57,476 nt of DNA from Pseudomonas sp. Au-Pse12 (lineage in GTDB: Bacteria; Pseudomonadota; Gammaproteobacteria; Pseudomonadales; Pseudomonadaceae): NCBI RefSeq assembly GCF_021341665.1, contig NZ_JAJTTH010000018.1, positions 1 through 57,476 on the forward strand, given 5' to 3'. This document shows, in pieces, positions 1-9,006 of this stretch. Numbering within the stretch: position 1 is the first letter of the stretch; each line of letters starts with the position of its first letter. The notes under the pieces were generated by a model. The model was not told the DNA's origin and did not search any database. It saw only the letters and a list, made by a program, of their open reading frames with translations. Made by a program: the position numbers and the translations under genes.

Positions 1-105
1 GAGGATGAACGCCAACCCGCGTTTCGACAGCCCCCAGAAGGTGTCGCGCGGTTGCAGGGCAGCCGAAGGCTGGCGGGCCAGGAAGGCGAGTTGGCGAACG
101 TCCAT
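1..105 (-). CDS. TpsA-type two-partner secretion exoprotein, N-terminal fragment (runs off left edge)
   Basis: The 35 codons read M-D-V-R-Q-L-A-F-L-A-R-Q-P-S-A at the start and continue through RDTFWGLSKRGLAFIL. This is the extended signal-peptide region typical of filamentous-haemagglutinin-type TpsA proteins in Pseudomonas, which target the inner membrane and slow Sec export. The ATG at 103-105 is preceded on the minus strand by a GAGG ribosome site about 8 nt away. The gene starts 27 bp after the stop of the TpsB gene, the usual tpsB-tpsA order, so the two are almost certainly cotranscribed. The frame is open to base 1. Whether the product is an adhesin, a haemolysin or a CDI-type toxin cannot be told from this fragment. 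Confidence 0.8.
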   Translation of the reverse strand, partial: MDVRQLAFLARQPSAALQPRDTFWGLSKRGLAFIL

Positions 106-132
106 GTCAAAAGCCTCAATGAATCAGTGCAA

Positions 133-1875
133 TCAGAGAAAGAGATCCAAACGGAAGTAGATCGGTGCTTCCCGCTCACTCAGGGCATCTGGCCGCTCGA
201 GGGAGTGGGCGAAGGTCAGGCTGGCGGCGAGGTGCTTGCCGCGGGCGAAGAATTCGATGGAGTCGCTGGAGACCCGGCCATGCTGCTCGGCGTTGTAGCG
301 GTCGTTGCGGATCGCCCCGACGTCATAGCCCAGCCCGGTGCCGTACTCGGCGAACGCCGGGCGCAGCCAGTTCCAGGTCACCGGGCGACTCCAGCGCAGG
401 TCGTTGCGCCAGTAGTAGCCGCTGTCGCCATTGAGGCTCTGGTCCTTGTAGCCACGGATCGAGGACTGGCTGCCCAGGCTCATGCGTTGCGAGCTGAACA
501 GCACATCCTCGCTGCGCTGGCCGGTGACCAGGCTGCTGAACACCAGGGACTCGTCCCACAGCTTGAACGGCTGCAGGTAGCTGGCGGTGGCGGTGTATTT
601 GCGATAGCGCGCGTTGGCCTGGCGATTACCGTACTTGTCGCGCTGGTTTTCACGCTGGGCATCGAAGGCGCCGATGCCGTCCTGCAGCCCCAGGTCGAGG
701 TTGACGAAAGCGCCGCCGACGCGCCGGCCATGGTTGATGCCGAACTGGGCTTCGCTGAGGCGGTTGCTGCTGTTACTCAGCTTGCTGTCTTCGATGTAGT
801 TGTTGGTGCGCAGGTAGCTCAGGCCGCTGTTCAGCGAGGTCTTGCTCACGGCGTCACGGTGGATCACTCGCTCCACCCGCAGTTGGTGGTTCTGGCTGTC
901 GCCGGTCTGCTTGAAGTTGAAGCCCTGCCCCTGGGCCAGGGAGCGGTATTCGCTCTGGCTGTAGCTGTAGCTGAGGTTCCACCAGCCAAACGGCAGGTTG
1001 TAATAGAGCATGGCGTTGCGCGAGGTTTTCTGGTGGTCGCTGATGGCGTCGTGGCCACCGCGCAGCACCAGTTGGTCAGCCAGGCCCAGGGGGCTGTCCC
1101 ATTCGAAAGAGCTGCCCCACTGCTGCTCGCCGGTGCTCTTCTGGCCCTCGTTGCTGCGTGACAGCCCTACGCGCCAGGGCTTTTGCGCATTGTTCTTCAC
1201 CAGCACTTCACTGCCGCCCACGGCCTGCCCAGGGGCCAGTTCCATCTGCGCCTGGTTCGACGGCAAGCGGTTGAGCTGGTCGACCATCTGCTCGATCTGC
1301 CGCAGGTTGAGCAACTCACCGCTGCTGCCGGGAAAGGCCATGTTCAGTTCGCGGGTGCTGAGTTTGCTGTCTTCGGCGGCCTTGAGGCCTTCGAGCTTGC
1401 CTTCCACCACCAGCACCTGCAGGTGGCCGCTGGAAAGATCCTGCTGCGGCAGGTAGGCGCGGCTGGTGACCAGGCCCTTCTCGATGTAGCGGTTGGTGAT
1501 GACCTTGAGCAGCTCGTTGAGCTGAGGCACCCCCAGGCACTGGCCGATGTAAGGCTTGAGCAGGCTCTCGCGCTCGCTGGCGGACAGCGAGTCGGCGCCC
1601 TTGAGCTGGATGTCCTTGATCGGGAAGCAGCGGCTGTCGGCGGGCGCGCTGGGCGCCACCGGAGTGGTGCTCTTGCCGGGCAGGTCCTTGAGTTCTTCGA
1701 GACGCCGCTGCTGTTCTTCCAGCAGGCGGTTCTGCCGGTCGCGGATCAGGTCCTGGTCGCCGGGGCTGAACGTCGGGGCTGGTAAGGGGGCGGCAAGCGC
1801 CGTGTGCAAGGGGCCAGTCAGCAGCAGGCAAGACAGCGCACAGCACAACCTCATCCCGAGGGTGGAGAGAGACAT
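133..1875 (-). CDS. TpsB outer-membrane transporter (ShlB/FhaC/HecB family) of a two-partner secretion system
   Basis: The product (580 aa) is expected to thread the adjacent TpsA protein across the outer membrane. A signal peptide ends near LHTALAA (about residue 28). An N-terminal helix rich in Q, R and E follows (residues 38-62), then POTRA domains beginning at CFPIKDIQLKGADSL (about residue 83), and a 16-strand barrel. The family signature loop is seen as SIRGYKDQSLNGDSGYYWRNDLRW (shown in parts: SIRGY near residue 469), and the protein ends in an aromatic-rich strand finishing FRLDLFL. The length fits the family. The start ATG has AAGGA 6 nt upstream. A good sigma-70 promoter lies 46 bp before the start, and tpsA follows after 27 bp. 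Confidence 0.9.
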   Translation of the reverse strand: MSLSTLGMRLCCALSCLLLTGPLHTALAAPLPAPTFSPGDQDLIRDRQNRLLEEQQRRLEELKDLPGKSTTPVAPSAPADSRCFPIKDIQLKGADSLSASERESLLKPYIGQCLGVPQLNELLKVITNRYIEKGLVTSRAYLPQQDLSSGHLQVLVVEGKLEGLKAAEDSKLSTRELNMAFPGSSGELLNLRQIEQMVDQLNRLPSNQAQMELAPGQAVGGSEVLVKNNAQKPWRVGLSRSNEGQKSTGEQQWGSSFEWDSPLGLADQLVLRGGHDAISDHQKTSRNAMLYYNLPFGWWNLSYSYSQSEYRSLAQGQGFNFKQTGDSQNHQLRVERVIHRDAVSKTSLNSGLSYLRTNNYIEDSKLSNSSNRLSEAQFGINHGRRVGGAFVNLDLGLQDGIGAFDAQRENQRDKYGNRQANARYRKYTATASYLQPFKLWDESLVFSSLVTGQRSEDVLFSSQRMSLGSQSSIRGYKDQSLNGDSGYYWRNDLRWSRPVTWNWLRPAFAEYGTGLGYDVGAIRNDRYNAEQHGRVSSDSIEFFARGKHLAASLTFAHSLERPDALSEREAPIYFRLDLFL

Positions 1876-1920
1876 ATTCGATCCTTCGAAACCGTGACTG
1901 CAAGAGTTACGAAGGGGGCG

Positions 1921-1949
1921 ATACTAATAAGCCACTATTGCGTCGTCAA
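1921..1949 (-). promoter_or_regulatory. Predicted sigma-70 promoter of tpsBA
   Basis: On the minus strand a TTGACG -35 (1944-1949) and a TAGTAT -10 (1921-1926) are separated by exactly 17 bp. The -10 lies about 46 bp before the tpsB start codon. Confidence 0.65.
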
Positions 1950-1960
1950 ATAACTGCCGG

Positions 1961-1981
1961 TTAATCGCCAGTGGCGATTAA
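1961..1981. promoter_or_regulatory. Perfect 9-bp-arm palindrome upstream of the tpsB promoter
   Basis: Arms TTAATCGCC (1961-1969) and GGCGATTAA (1973-1981) are separated by AGT. The site sits 11 bp upstream of the predicted tpsB -35, a position suited to a dimeric regulator. The regulator is unknown. Confidence 0.5.
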
Positions 1982-2378
1982 GCCGTATCTAAAAAGCATT
2001 CTCAGAGATAAATCACATGCAGTTACATCACTGTGCGACTCATCTGAGCACTTGCTCTATCCAAACGTTCATTTCACTTGAAAGTCTTTGAAATCAAGGC
2101 CCACGATGTTTTCCGGTGTTCGAAAAATAAACTCGATATTGTATATTTCGAAGAATCAAAACCAATACCAAAGAGCACTGAACCTCACTCACTCTTCACG
2201 ATAAAAACAACGCTCACACCACAACATCCGTAGCGATAACCACATATAAAAAACATCAAAAAATTCAATAAACCATTGATTTATATATTGAAAATACAAT
2301 CAGAAAATTCCACCCACAGATTCAGACGAATGGTAGCCATCCAGCGCTCACATCAGCTACGCCATTAACCCACCTCCA

Positions 2379-2891
2379 TTACCTCTTGCCTTCATCCACC
2401 TCCGAATGCAGATGAATCACCCGCGGCGGCGGTTCCACCACCAGTGGAGGGTGCTGCTGATCCTCGGGCCGGATACGGTAGAACTGCGTGGTGACATGGG
2501 TGATGCCCCCCTCTTCATCGTTGTGCACGGTCATGATCCCGGGCTGGCGCATCTGGGCGAAGGTCTCGTCGCTGAGCTTGAAGCTTTCACTCAAGCGCTT
2601 GTCGTCCACCACCGGCGCGGGTAACCGTGGCGGGTAGTTCCGGTTGCGACGCTGGCGATAACGGGCCCAGGAAATCAGCAGCAGGGCATTGAGCACCGCC
2701 ACCCAGGCGTAGAACTGCAAGGTGGTCAGGGCGCCGAGCATGCTGGATTCAAAACGCGGCCCCTCATGGGTGTCCAGCAGGGGTATGAGCCCGCGAATCA
2801 GCAGGTACAGCAGGCCGACCCAGGCCAGTACGGTGAGGACAACGTCGACGACCACCATGAACGGTCGCTGGCGGGTTCGGATGATTTTCAT
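2379..2891 (-). CDS. pgaD: PgaD, PNAG synthase accessory subunit
   Basis: A 170-residue inner-membrane protein with two hydrophobic segments (about residues 12-36 and 52-75) followed by a soluble tail rich in charged residues and proline. In the Pga system PgaD binds PgaC to form the active polymerase, and in E. coli the complex is activated by c-di-GMP. The family is poorly conserved; the call rests on size, topology and position as the last gene of pgaABCD. The start ATG shares one base with the pgaC stop (TGATG), implying translational coupling. The tail is longer than in E. coli PgaD (about 137 residues). Confidence 0.85.
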   Translation of the reverse strand: MKIIRTRQRPFMVVVDVVLTVLAWVGLLYLLIRGLIPLLDTHEGPRFESSMLGALTTLQFYAWVAVLNALLLISWARYRQRRNRNYPPRLPAPVVDDKRLSESFKLSDETFAQMRQPGIMTVHNDEEGGITHVTTQFYRIRPEDQQHPPLVVEPPPRVIHLHSEVDEGKR

Positions 2892-4240
2892 CAGCGCGCC
2901 TCCTCTTCGTCATCGATGGGCTTGATACCTCGGTCCGGGCTGACCCAGCGCGCCCGTTTCTGATGCTCGCCAAACAGCACCCTGGGGAAACTCACCAGGG
3001 TGGTGAGCAGGCTGATGAACCAGAACACCAACGGATACCAGACCACCCAGAACATCGTCTTCCACAGGTCCTTCTCATAACGCCGGTCGATCAGGACGCT
3101 GACCGCGAACTGGGCCAGGCACACCATCGCCAGTACCAGGCCGGTAAAGGTCGGCGGCAAAATGGAGTGCACCGCGATGGCCTCGGGCATGACAATGAAT
3201 TTGCCCAGCACCCAGAAGATCATCGACAGCAGGAACGTGAAGGCCCAGCCGGTGGACAGGCAGTAGTCGAACAGCAGGGTCCACAGGTAGCGGTGGCGCC
3301 ACTCCCAGATGCCACGGATGTTCTTGAACAGCACCTCGGCGCCGCCCTGGGCCCAGCGCAGCCGTTGCTTCCACAGGCCACGCAAGGTTTCCGGCATGAG
3401 GATCCAGCACAACGCCCGGGGCTCGTAGAACACGTACCAGTGGTCCAGTTGCAGCTTCCAGCTGATGTCGATGTCTTCGGTGACCATGTCCGGGCTCCAG
3501 TAGCCCACCCGGTGCAAGGCCGTGCGGCGGAAGGCGACGATCACCCCGGAGACGGTGAAGACTTTGCCGAACACTCGCTGGGTGCGCTTGATCAGGCCGA
3601 TGATCGAGGAGAATTCGCCCACCTGAACCCGGCCCACCAGGGTCGAGCGGGTGCGGATCCGCGGGTTGCCGGTGACCGCGCCCAGGCGCGGGTTGCTCAG
3701 CATCGGCGCCACCAGGTAGGCCGCGGTGTTGGGCGCCAGCAACGCATCGCCATCGATGCACACCAGGTACTCGCTGCGTGCCGCCACCGCGCCCATGCGC
3801 AGGGCCACGGCCTTGCCCTGGTTCTGCGCCAGGTGCAGCACCCGCAGGCGCGGGTCCTGGGCTGCAATCGCGTCGAGGACCTCGGCGGTGTTGTCCTTGG
3901 AGCCATCGTTGATGGCAATCACTTCGATGTTCGGGTAGTGCTGCGCCAGCGCCGCGTGAAGGGTGTCGGCGACGTTGTCCCCTTCGTTGTAGCAAGGGAT
4001 GAGGATGCTGATCAGCGGCTCCCCGGCCAGCGGCGGCGGCAACGTGTCATCGGACCAGGGCCAGTGGCGCTCCCAGTGCAGCCAGAAATACAGACCGCCA
4101 GCGATCCACAGCGCCGACATGAACAGCGGGTAATAGAAGACGAAGTCCATGAGGAATTCGCCGGTCACCAGGAAAATCAGCCCCAGGGGCACTCCAAGGA
4201 CCAGCGCCAGCACCACCAGGGCGAATATACGATCCATCAT
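2891..4240 (-). CDS. pgaC: PgaC, poly-beta-1,6-N-acetylglucosamine synthase (GT2)
   Basis: A processive family-2 glycosyltransferase of 449 aa that polymerises UDP-GlcNAc into PNAG at the inner membrane. Two N-terminal membrane segments precede the catalytic domain. Visible motifs are AINDGSKDNT (UDP binding), CIDGDALLAPN (the DxD-like site), VTEDIDISWK (the TED catalytic base) and QRLRWAQGG (Q/RxxRW acceptor motif). At least three C-terminal membrane helices follow. There are two adjacent ATGs at 4240 and 4237; the first is used here. pgaB ends 3 bp upstream and pgaD overlaps its end. Confidence 0.95.
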   Translation of the reverse strand: MMDRIFALVVLALVLGVPLGLIFLVTGEFLMDFVFYYPLFMSALWIAGGLYFWLHWERHWPWSDDTLPPPLAGEPLISILIPCYNEGDNVADTLHAALAQHYPNIEVIAINDGSKDNTAEVLDAIAAQDPRLRVLHLAQNQGKAVALRMGAVAARSEYLVCIDGDALLAPNTAAYLVAPMLSNPRLGAVTGNPRIRTRSTLVGRVQVGEFSSIIGLIKRTQRVFGKVFTVSGVIVAFRRTALHRVGYWSPDMVTEDIDISWKLQLDHWYVFYEPRALCWILMPETLRGLWKQRLRWAQGGAEVLFKNIRGIWEWRHRYLWTLLFDYCLSTGWAFTFLLSMIFWVLGKFIVMPEAIAVHSILPPTFTGLVLAMVCLAQFAVSVLIDRRYEKDLWKTMFWVVWYPLVFWFISLLTTLVSFPRVLFGEHQKRARWVSPDRGIKPIDDEEEAR

Positions 4241-4243
4241 GAT

Positions 4244-6247
4244 TCAAGGGCTCCATTTGTTGGAGAGCGCGGGCCGCAGGGTTTTCAGGTCCGGTGAGTT
4301 CTCGAGGAAGTTGTCCGGGTAGTAACCGAAGTGGGTCGCCCCTTGGCGCTTGAGCCGGCCCATCCAGTCCGCCATCTGCTGGGCCGACAGCTCGCTGGCG
4401 GGCTTCTGCCTCCAGTCCCGGGCCTGGAGCTCGAATACCGTGCGTTGCAGGGCACCGGGGCGGGCCCGCACCTGATCCACCAGGGCCTCCAGCCAGGGCC
4501 CGGACTGTTTCAGGCTCTGCCCTTCCATCAGGGGCATGGCCATGGGCGCGGTCCAGTCGTAGTTGACCAGGAAGTCGTCGAGGTTCTGGGCGAACCAGGC
4601 TTCGCTCTGCGGGTTGATGATCGGTTCGGCAAACAGGTTGCGCGCGGTCTGCACCTGGGGCCCGCGGATCGCCCGGACCTTGGCCGTCAACTCGTGGGTG
4701 AAGTCGATCAGGTAGCGGCTCTTGAAACGGCTCCAGCGCTGCAGGGTCGCCGGATCGTCGCGCAGCCCGGCGATGGAATCCGGCAGCCCCTGGGCGGCAT
4801 AGGCGCGCAAGGCCTCGGGGCTGGCGTCTTCGAAGTCCGAAAGCACGGCATCGTCGTGGAACAGGATGCCGTCCACCGAGGTCAGCCGCGCCAGGTCTTC
4901 GTACAGGTCGCCAATCAGGCGCCGCACGCTCGGGTCGAAGGGCGACAGCCGTTGGTACTGCTTCGGATCGACGCTGGTCTGGCCGCTGGCCGGATCCCAG
5001 CGCGTAACCCGCGGCAACCGGGCGTCCAGGGCGAAGCTGAGCACCGGCATCCAGGCGTAGACCTTGACGTGGGCCCGGGTACGCAATTGCCAGGCAACCC
5101 GGTCGAACAGGTCGGCGCGCATTGGCAGGTGGCGGTTGGGGAAGTACAGCGACTGCACCAGGCCATCCCCCTTGGGGTCGGCAAACGCCTGGAGGAACAC
5201 GGTATTGGCCCCCAGGTCGGCCATGCGCTGCACCAGCTTGCCGAGGTTGATTTCCTGCTGTTTGGGGTCCGGGTCGTAGACATTGTCCAGGTCCACGTGC
5301 ACCACGCGCATCGGGGCGCTGGCCTCGGTGCCGACGATGCTGTTGGAGAAGTGCATGCCGTCCGGGTCGGAAACCACCAGGAAGCGCGGGCTGCTCATCA
5401 GGTTGTCGAGGGTGCCCAGGCCGTCGTCCAGGGTCAGGGCCATCTTGAAACCCTGGCTGTCGACCACTTGCAGGGTCGAGCCGTCGGCCGTGCCATAAGG
5501 CCAGACCCAGATCCGCGGACGGTAGCCGGCCACGGCCAGGATCTTGTCCGAGATGCTGGTCACGTCCTGGCGCATCCGCGCCTGGAAATCCGCCTCGCTT
5601 TCATAGCGACCAGTAGCGGCGTCATAGCGTCGGGTGGCCGCCGCCGGCTGCAGGTTGCCCTGGGGGTTGGCGAGAATGCCCAGGTGGCTGTGGTCGGTAT
5701 GGGCGGCAATTTCCACCAGCCCGGAGCGAGAGATCTCACGCACCTGGGCCCAGGTCAGGAACTGCGAACGGGGCCGCAGGTCACCGGCGAAATCCACTGG
5801 CTGGTTGGCCGGGGTGTCGATCCACACGCCCACCGGCGCCAGTACCGCGGGCCAGTGATAGCTGCGCAGCACCGGCAGCACACGGGTGTAGAAGCTCGAA
5901 TAGCCGTCGTCGAAGGTCAGCAGGATGGCCTTGGCCGGCAGTTCCGGCCCCCCTTTGCGCGCCGCCAGGATCTGGTCCACGGTCACCGGCCGGTAGCCGT
6001 TCTCCCGCAGCCAGGCCAGTTGCTCGATCATCCGCTCGGTGCGCACCGCCACCACCCGCTGGTCCGGGTCGCGATCCTCGATGTCGTGGTAGGCAATGCC
6101 CAGCACGTGGTTTTTCGGCCACGGCGCCTCGCTATGAGGCAAGGGGCGCTGCGCCGGGGCGACAAACTCCGCCGCGGGCTGGGAACAGGCGCTGAGAACC
6201 AGGGCTCCCAGCAGGAGAATGCAACGGTTGATCAGGCGCATCATCAC
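4244..6247 (-). CDS. pgaB: PgaB, PNAG N-deacetylase lipoprotein
   Basis: This 667-aa outer-membrane lipoprotein partly deacetylates PNAG so that it can be exported and retained. A lipobox LSAC (Cys near residue 21) follows the signal peptide. The carbohydrate esterase 4 domain shows LGIAYHDIED, LTFDDGYSSFY (metal and catalytic Asp pair), AAHTDHSHLG (metal histidines) and WPYG. The second half, from about residue 310 (MRVVHVDLDNVYD), matches the GH13-like PNAG-binding/hydrolase domain of PgaB, with a DGILFHDDAVLSD motif. Length equals E. coli PgaB (672). Three Met codons open the frame; the first is used. Confidence 0.95.
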   Translation of the reverse strand: MMMRLINRCILLLGALVLSACSQPAAEFVAPAQRPLPHSEAPWPKNHVLGIAYHDIEDRDPDQRVVAVRTERMIEQLAWLRENGYRPVTVDQILAARKGGPELPAKAILLTFDDGYSSFYTRVLPVLRSYHWPAVLAPVGVWIDTPANQPVDFAGDLRPRSQFLTWAQVREISRSGLVEIAAHTDHSHLGILANPQGNLQPAAATRRYDAATGRYESEADFQARMRQDVTSISDKILAVAGYRPRIWVWPYGTADGSTLQVVDSQGFKMALTLDDGLGTLDNLMSSPRFLVVSDPDGMHFSNSIVGTEASAPMRVVHVDLDNVYDPDPKQQEINLGKLVQRMADLGANTVFLQAFADPKGDGLVQSLYFPNRHLPMRADLFDRVAWQLRTRAHVKVYAWMPVLSFALDARLPRVTRWDPASGQTSVDPKQYQRLSPFDPSVRRLIGDLYEDLARLTSVDGILFHDDAVLSDFEDASPEALRAYAAQGLPDSIAGLRDDPATLQRWSRFKSRYLIDFTHELTAKVRAIRGPQVQTARNLFAEPIINPQSEAWFAQNLDDFLVNYDWTAPMAMPLMEGQSLKQSGPWLEALVDQVRARPGALQRTVFELQARDWRQKPASELSAQQMADWMGRLKRQGATHFGYYPDNFLENSPDLKTLRPALSNKWSP

Positions 6248-6255
6248 GCTCGTCT

Positions 6256-8742
6256 CTAGAAACGATAGGTAAGGTCGACCGCCAGACGCAGATCGGTTTC
6301 CCGATCGCCGTCGTAGGGCCGGTTGATTACGCTCAAGACCCCAGCGATATCGAACACGTCATTCCAGCTGTAGCGCTGGCCGTAGCTGAGCAGCCCCACC
6401 GCGCCGGTGGAATAGCCGCGTTCGCTGTAAGTCCCGGCGCCGGCCTGGAACTGCTGGCTCCAGGCGGTTTGATAGCGGTGATAGAGCACGTGGTTGACGG
6501 TGACCGTGGGCAGCACGCTGAGATCCGCCTCGGGGTTGTAGTAGGGCGTGTCTTGCAGGGTGTTGTGGCTGGCGCCCACTTCCAGGCCGAGGTCGACCTG
6601 CACCTTGGGTGAGCGGTAGACCCCTTCACGGCCGGTGAGCAGCGCTTCGAAACGGTTGTTGCCGTCGCTGAAATGCGACGGGCTGAGGGACAGTTTCCAT
6701 TCCCGGCTTTCATTGGCCCGCCAACGCAGGAAAGCGCTGCCGCCATTGGCGCTGATGTCACTGTTCAACGCCCGCAGCGGGGTGTTGGCCGAGAGGTAGT
6801 CGAGGCTGCCGCCGTATTGCCAGTGATCGTCGATGTCGCGGGCCAGGGACACCCGGGCACCGGTCTTGTCGCCATAGCCGTAGGAGTGGTTGGAGACTTC
6901 GGCTTCCAGGGTCATGTCACGGGTTCGCCGCTCCACCCCCAGGACCTGCCAGCGGTGGTGGCCGATGCCTTCGGGAAAATCGCCCATGGCGTAACCGACC
7001 CCGCCGAACAGGCGCCAGTCCTCGGCAATGGGCGGCGTATAAAGCCGGCTTTCGATACCGAAATCCCGGCTCCCGGCCACTGCGCCGGCACCGCTGCTAC
7101 CGCCGCCGTAGCTCTTGCCGCCGTAGGTCGAGACGCGCAACTCGGCCATGTCATGCACTTCGCGCTCGCGGGCCAGGCGCTGCACCTGACGGCTTTCCGG
7201 GAAGCGCTCGAGCACATCGTCGGTCAAGGCATCCAGTTGCCGCCATTCCTGCAGTTCCAGGGCGGTGTGCCCCTGGGACACTTCCAGGCTGACATCGCGG
7301 GGGGCCACGCTTTCGGTTTCCTTGAGCAGGCTTTCCGACAGCCGCGGCCAGTCGCGCACCCGGTACAGGTCGGCCTGGGCCAGGCGCACGCTGATATTGC
7401 CCGGGGCCTGCTCGGCCAGGGCCTCCAGCCGTTGTTCGGTGCCCGGCAGGTCCGCCCCTGAAGCGCCATCAGCGCCGGCCTGGGCCGCCAGCAGTTGCGC
7501 ATCGACCCAGTCGTCATTGGGGTCGCCCACGGTTTGTCCGGTGAGCTGAATCCGCCGTGGCGTGCTGTCAGCCAGGTCATTGGCGAGCTTCAGCGCCTCT
7601 TCCGGCTGTTCGCTCTCCAGCAGCGCGTAGTACAGGGCGGTGGTGTCTTCCAGGCGATACGCGGCATCGCCATCCGGCGCCGACAACACGCTGCGATACA
7701 GTGGCACGGCGGTTTCCGGCTGGCGCCGGTCGAGATAGGAAGCCGCCACCCAGCGCAGGGCATACGGGGGAATGACCACACCGGCAGCGGTGAGCTGCTC
7801 ATATTCGCTGATCACCTCTGCAGTGCGCGCCCGAGACTTGAGCGCCCCCAGCCGGTCGATGCGCCAACGGGTCAGGTCTTCCTGAGCCCGAGGGTCCTGG
7901 TCCCAGGCGGCGAACAGGGCGTCGTAATCGGCCAGGGCGCGGTCGGCGACCACGAACCGTTCCTTTTCGCTACGGCTGGCCAACTCCGACAGGCGTACCC
8001 GTTCGGCCGCAAGGTCGGCCTGGAGCCGCCGCTGGACGACCGGATCGATCAGCCCCGGATGCTGCTGGGCCAGGCGCAGGGCCGGCTCCGGCAAGCGCAC
8101 CCGTTGCAGGGCGTTGATGTATTCGCGGATGACCTCGGGCCTGTCGCCGGCACGGATAAAAGCCTGGTCGTATTCACTCAGGGCGTCGTAGGGCTGGTTG
8201 GCGCGGGTCAACGCGTAGCCCAAGGCCAGGCGCCGGTTCGGGTCATCGGGCTTGGCCATCACCAGCGCCCGGGCCCGGGCCACCGCTTCAGCCGGCTGGC
8301 CGGCATCGGCCTGGGTCAGGCTCAAGCCCAGTTGCAGGTCGGCGTTCTGCGGGTCGCGCTCCAGGGCCTGGCGATAGAGCCGGGTGGCGTTGTCCCATTG
8401 CTTGAGGTTGCGATAGGCCCGGGCGATGGCTGTCAGGGCCTGTGCCGGCAGCACCCGATTGCGCCCCTGGGTCTCATAGACGTTCACCACTTCGGCATCC
8501 AGACCGGCCCAGCTGGCGATCTGCAAATGGTCGCTGACCAGGCCGTTGGTCAGTTGGCTGGCCGGTATCTGGCGCAGGTGATTCAGCGCCGGGGCGTAGC
8601 TGCCGGCACGGGCCTGGATGATCAGTTGGTCATAGGCCGCATCGGCGAACGCCAGCCCCGGCCATAACAGTTGGCTGCACAGTGCCAAACGAAATAACGG
8701 ACGAAGGTTATAGCGGCGAATGGGATGAACAGTGCAATGCAT
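6256..8742 (-). CDS. pgaA: PgaA, outer-membrane PNAG export porin with TPR domain
   Basis: An 828-residue outer membrane protein that exports deacetylated PNAG. A signal peptide ends near LAFADAAYDQ (about residue 34). About 450 residues of tetratricopeptide-type helices follow (for example NLKQWDNATRLYRQALERDP). A C-terminal beta-barrel starts near residue 540 and ends with the strand LAVDLTYRF, whose terminal Phe is the BAM signal. First gene of pgaABCD; pgaB starts 8 bp after its stop. The ribosome site AAGGA lies 10 nt before the ATG and overlaps an RsmA/CsrA-like sequence, listed separately. Confidence 0.93.
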   Translation of the reverse strand: MHCTVHPIRRYNLRPLFRLALCSQLLWPGLAFADAAYDQLIIQARAGSYAPALNHLRQIPASQLTNGLVSDHLQIASWAGLDAEVVNVYETQGRNRVLPAQALTAIARAYRNLKQWDNATRLYRQALERDPQNADLQLGLSLTQADAGQPAEAVARARALVMAKPDDPNRRLALGYALTRANQPYDALSEYDQAFIRAGDRPEVIREYINALQRVRLPEPALRLAQQHPGLIDPVVQRRLQADLAAERVRLSELASRSEKERFVVADRALADYDALFAAWDQDPRAQEDLTRWRIDRLGALKSRARTAEVISEYEQLTAAGVVIPPYALRWVAASYLDRRQPETAVPLYRSVLSAPDGDAAYRLEDTTALYYALLESEQPEEALKLANDLADSTPRRIQLTGQTVGDPNDDWVDAQLLAAQAGADGASGADLPGTEQRLEALAEQAPGNISVRLAQADLYRVRDWPRLSESLLKETESVAPRDVSLEVSQGHTALELQEWRQLDALTDDVLERFPESRQVQRLAREREVHDMAELRVSTYGGKSYGGGSSGAGAVAGSRDFGIESRLYTPPIAEDWRLFGGVGYAMGDFPEGIGHHRWQVLGVERRTRDMTLEAEVSNHSYGYGDKTGARVSLARDIDDHWQYGGSLDYLSANTPLRALNSDISANGGSAFLRWRANESREWKLSLSPSHFSDGNNRFEALLTGREGVYRSPKVQVDLGLEVGASHNTLQDTPYYNPEADLSVLPTVTVNHVLYHRYQTAWSQQFQAGAGTYSERGYSTGAVGLLSYGQRYSWNDVFDIAGVLSVINRPYDGDRETDLRLAVDLTYRF

Positions 8743-8745
8743 TTC

Positions 8746-8760
8746 GTCAGCATCCTTACA
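8746..8760 (-). promoter_or_regulatory. Candidate RsmA/CsrA site overlapping the pgaA ribosome binding site
   Basis: The minus-strand leader reads TGTAAGGATGCTGAC. The core AAGGATG (8751-8757) matches the CsrA consensus ARGGAUG, and it contains the AAGGA Shine-Dalgarno. E. coli pgaABCD is repressed by CsrA in just this way. Only one clear GGA site was seen in the short leader. Confidence 0.45.
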
Positions 8761-8920
8761 TGGCTAGCCGGAGTTCTGCGCCCCGCGCTCAATGCCCCAG
8801 CACATGCGAGCACAGGGCCAACACTGCGTTCCGGGAAAATTCTTCCACGAAGGTTAGTTCACAATTTGCGTTGCCATGTTTATTCGGAATCAGACGCTGC
8901 CCCCGCCTGCTGCAGACAGC

Positions 8921-8957
8921 AAAACGCCCGACCAGTGCTCATTGCACGGGCCGGGCG
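8921..8957 (-). terminator. Rho-independent terminator after the DUF945 gene
   Basis: Minus-strand transcript forms a GC-rich stem of 14 bp arms (8944-8957 and 8925-8938, one or two mismatches) with a 5-nt loop, followed by TTTT. It lies about 50 bp past the stop of the gene at 9007-10506 and separates it from pgaA. Confidence 0.65.
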
Positions 8958-9006
8958 CCGGGGCTTGCACGAGAGGGGCCAGCACTGGCTGGCCCGCTCA
9001 GGTTGA

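Larger units (their letters stand above)
1876..2378. other. AT-rich intergenic spacer between tpsB and pgaD
   Basis: About 500 bp with no convincing gene on either strand. The base composition is far richer in A and T than the flanking genes. The tpsB end holds the promoter and palindrome listed separately. The rest (about 2000-2370) shows no recognisable RNA gene or clear terminator. Confidence 0.7.
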
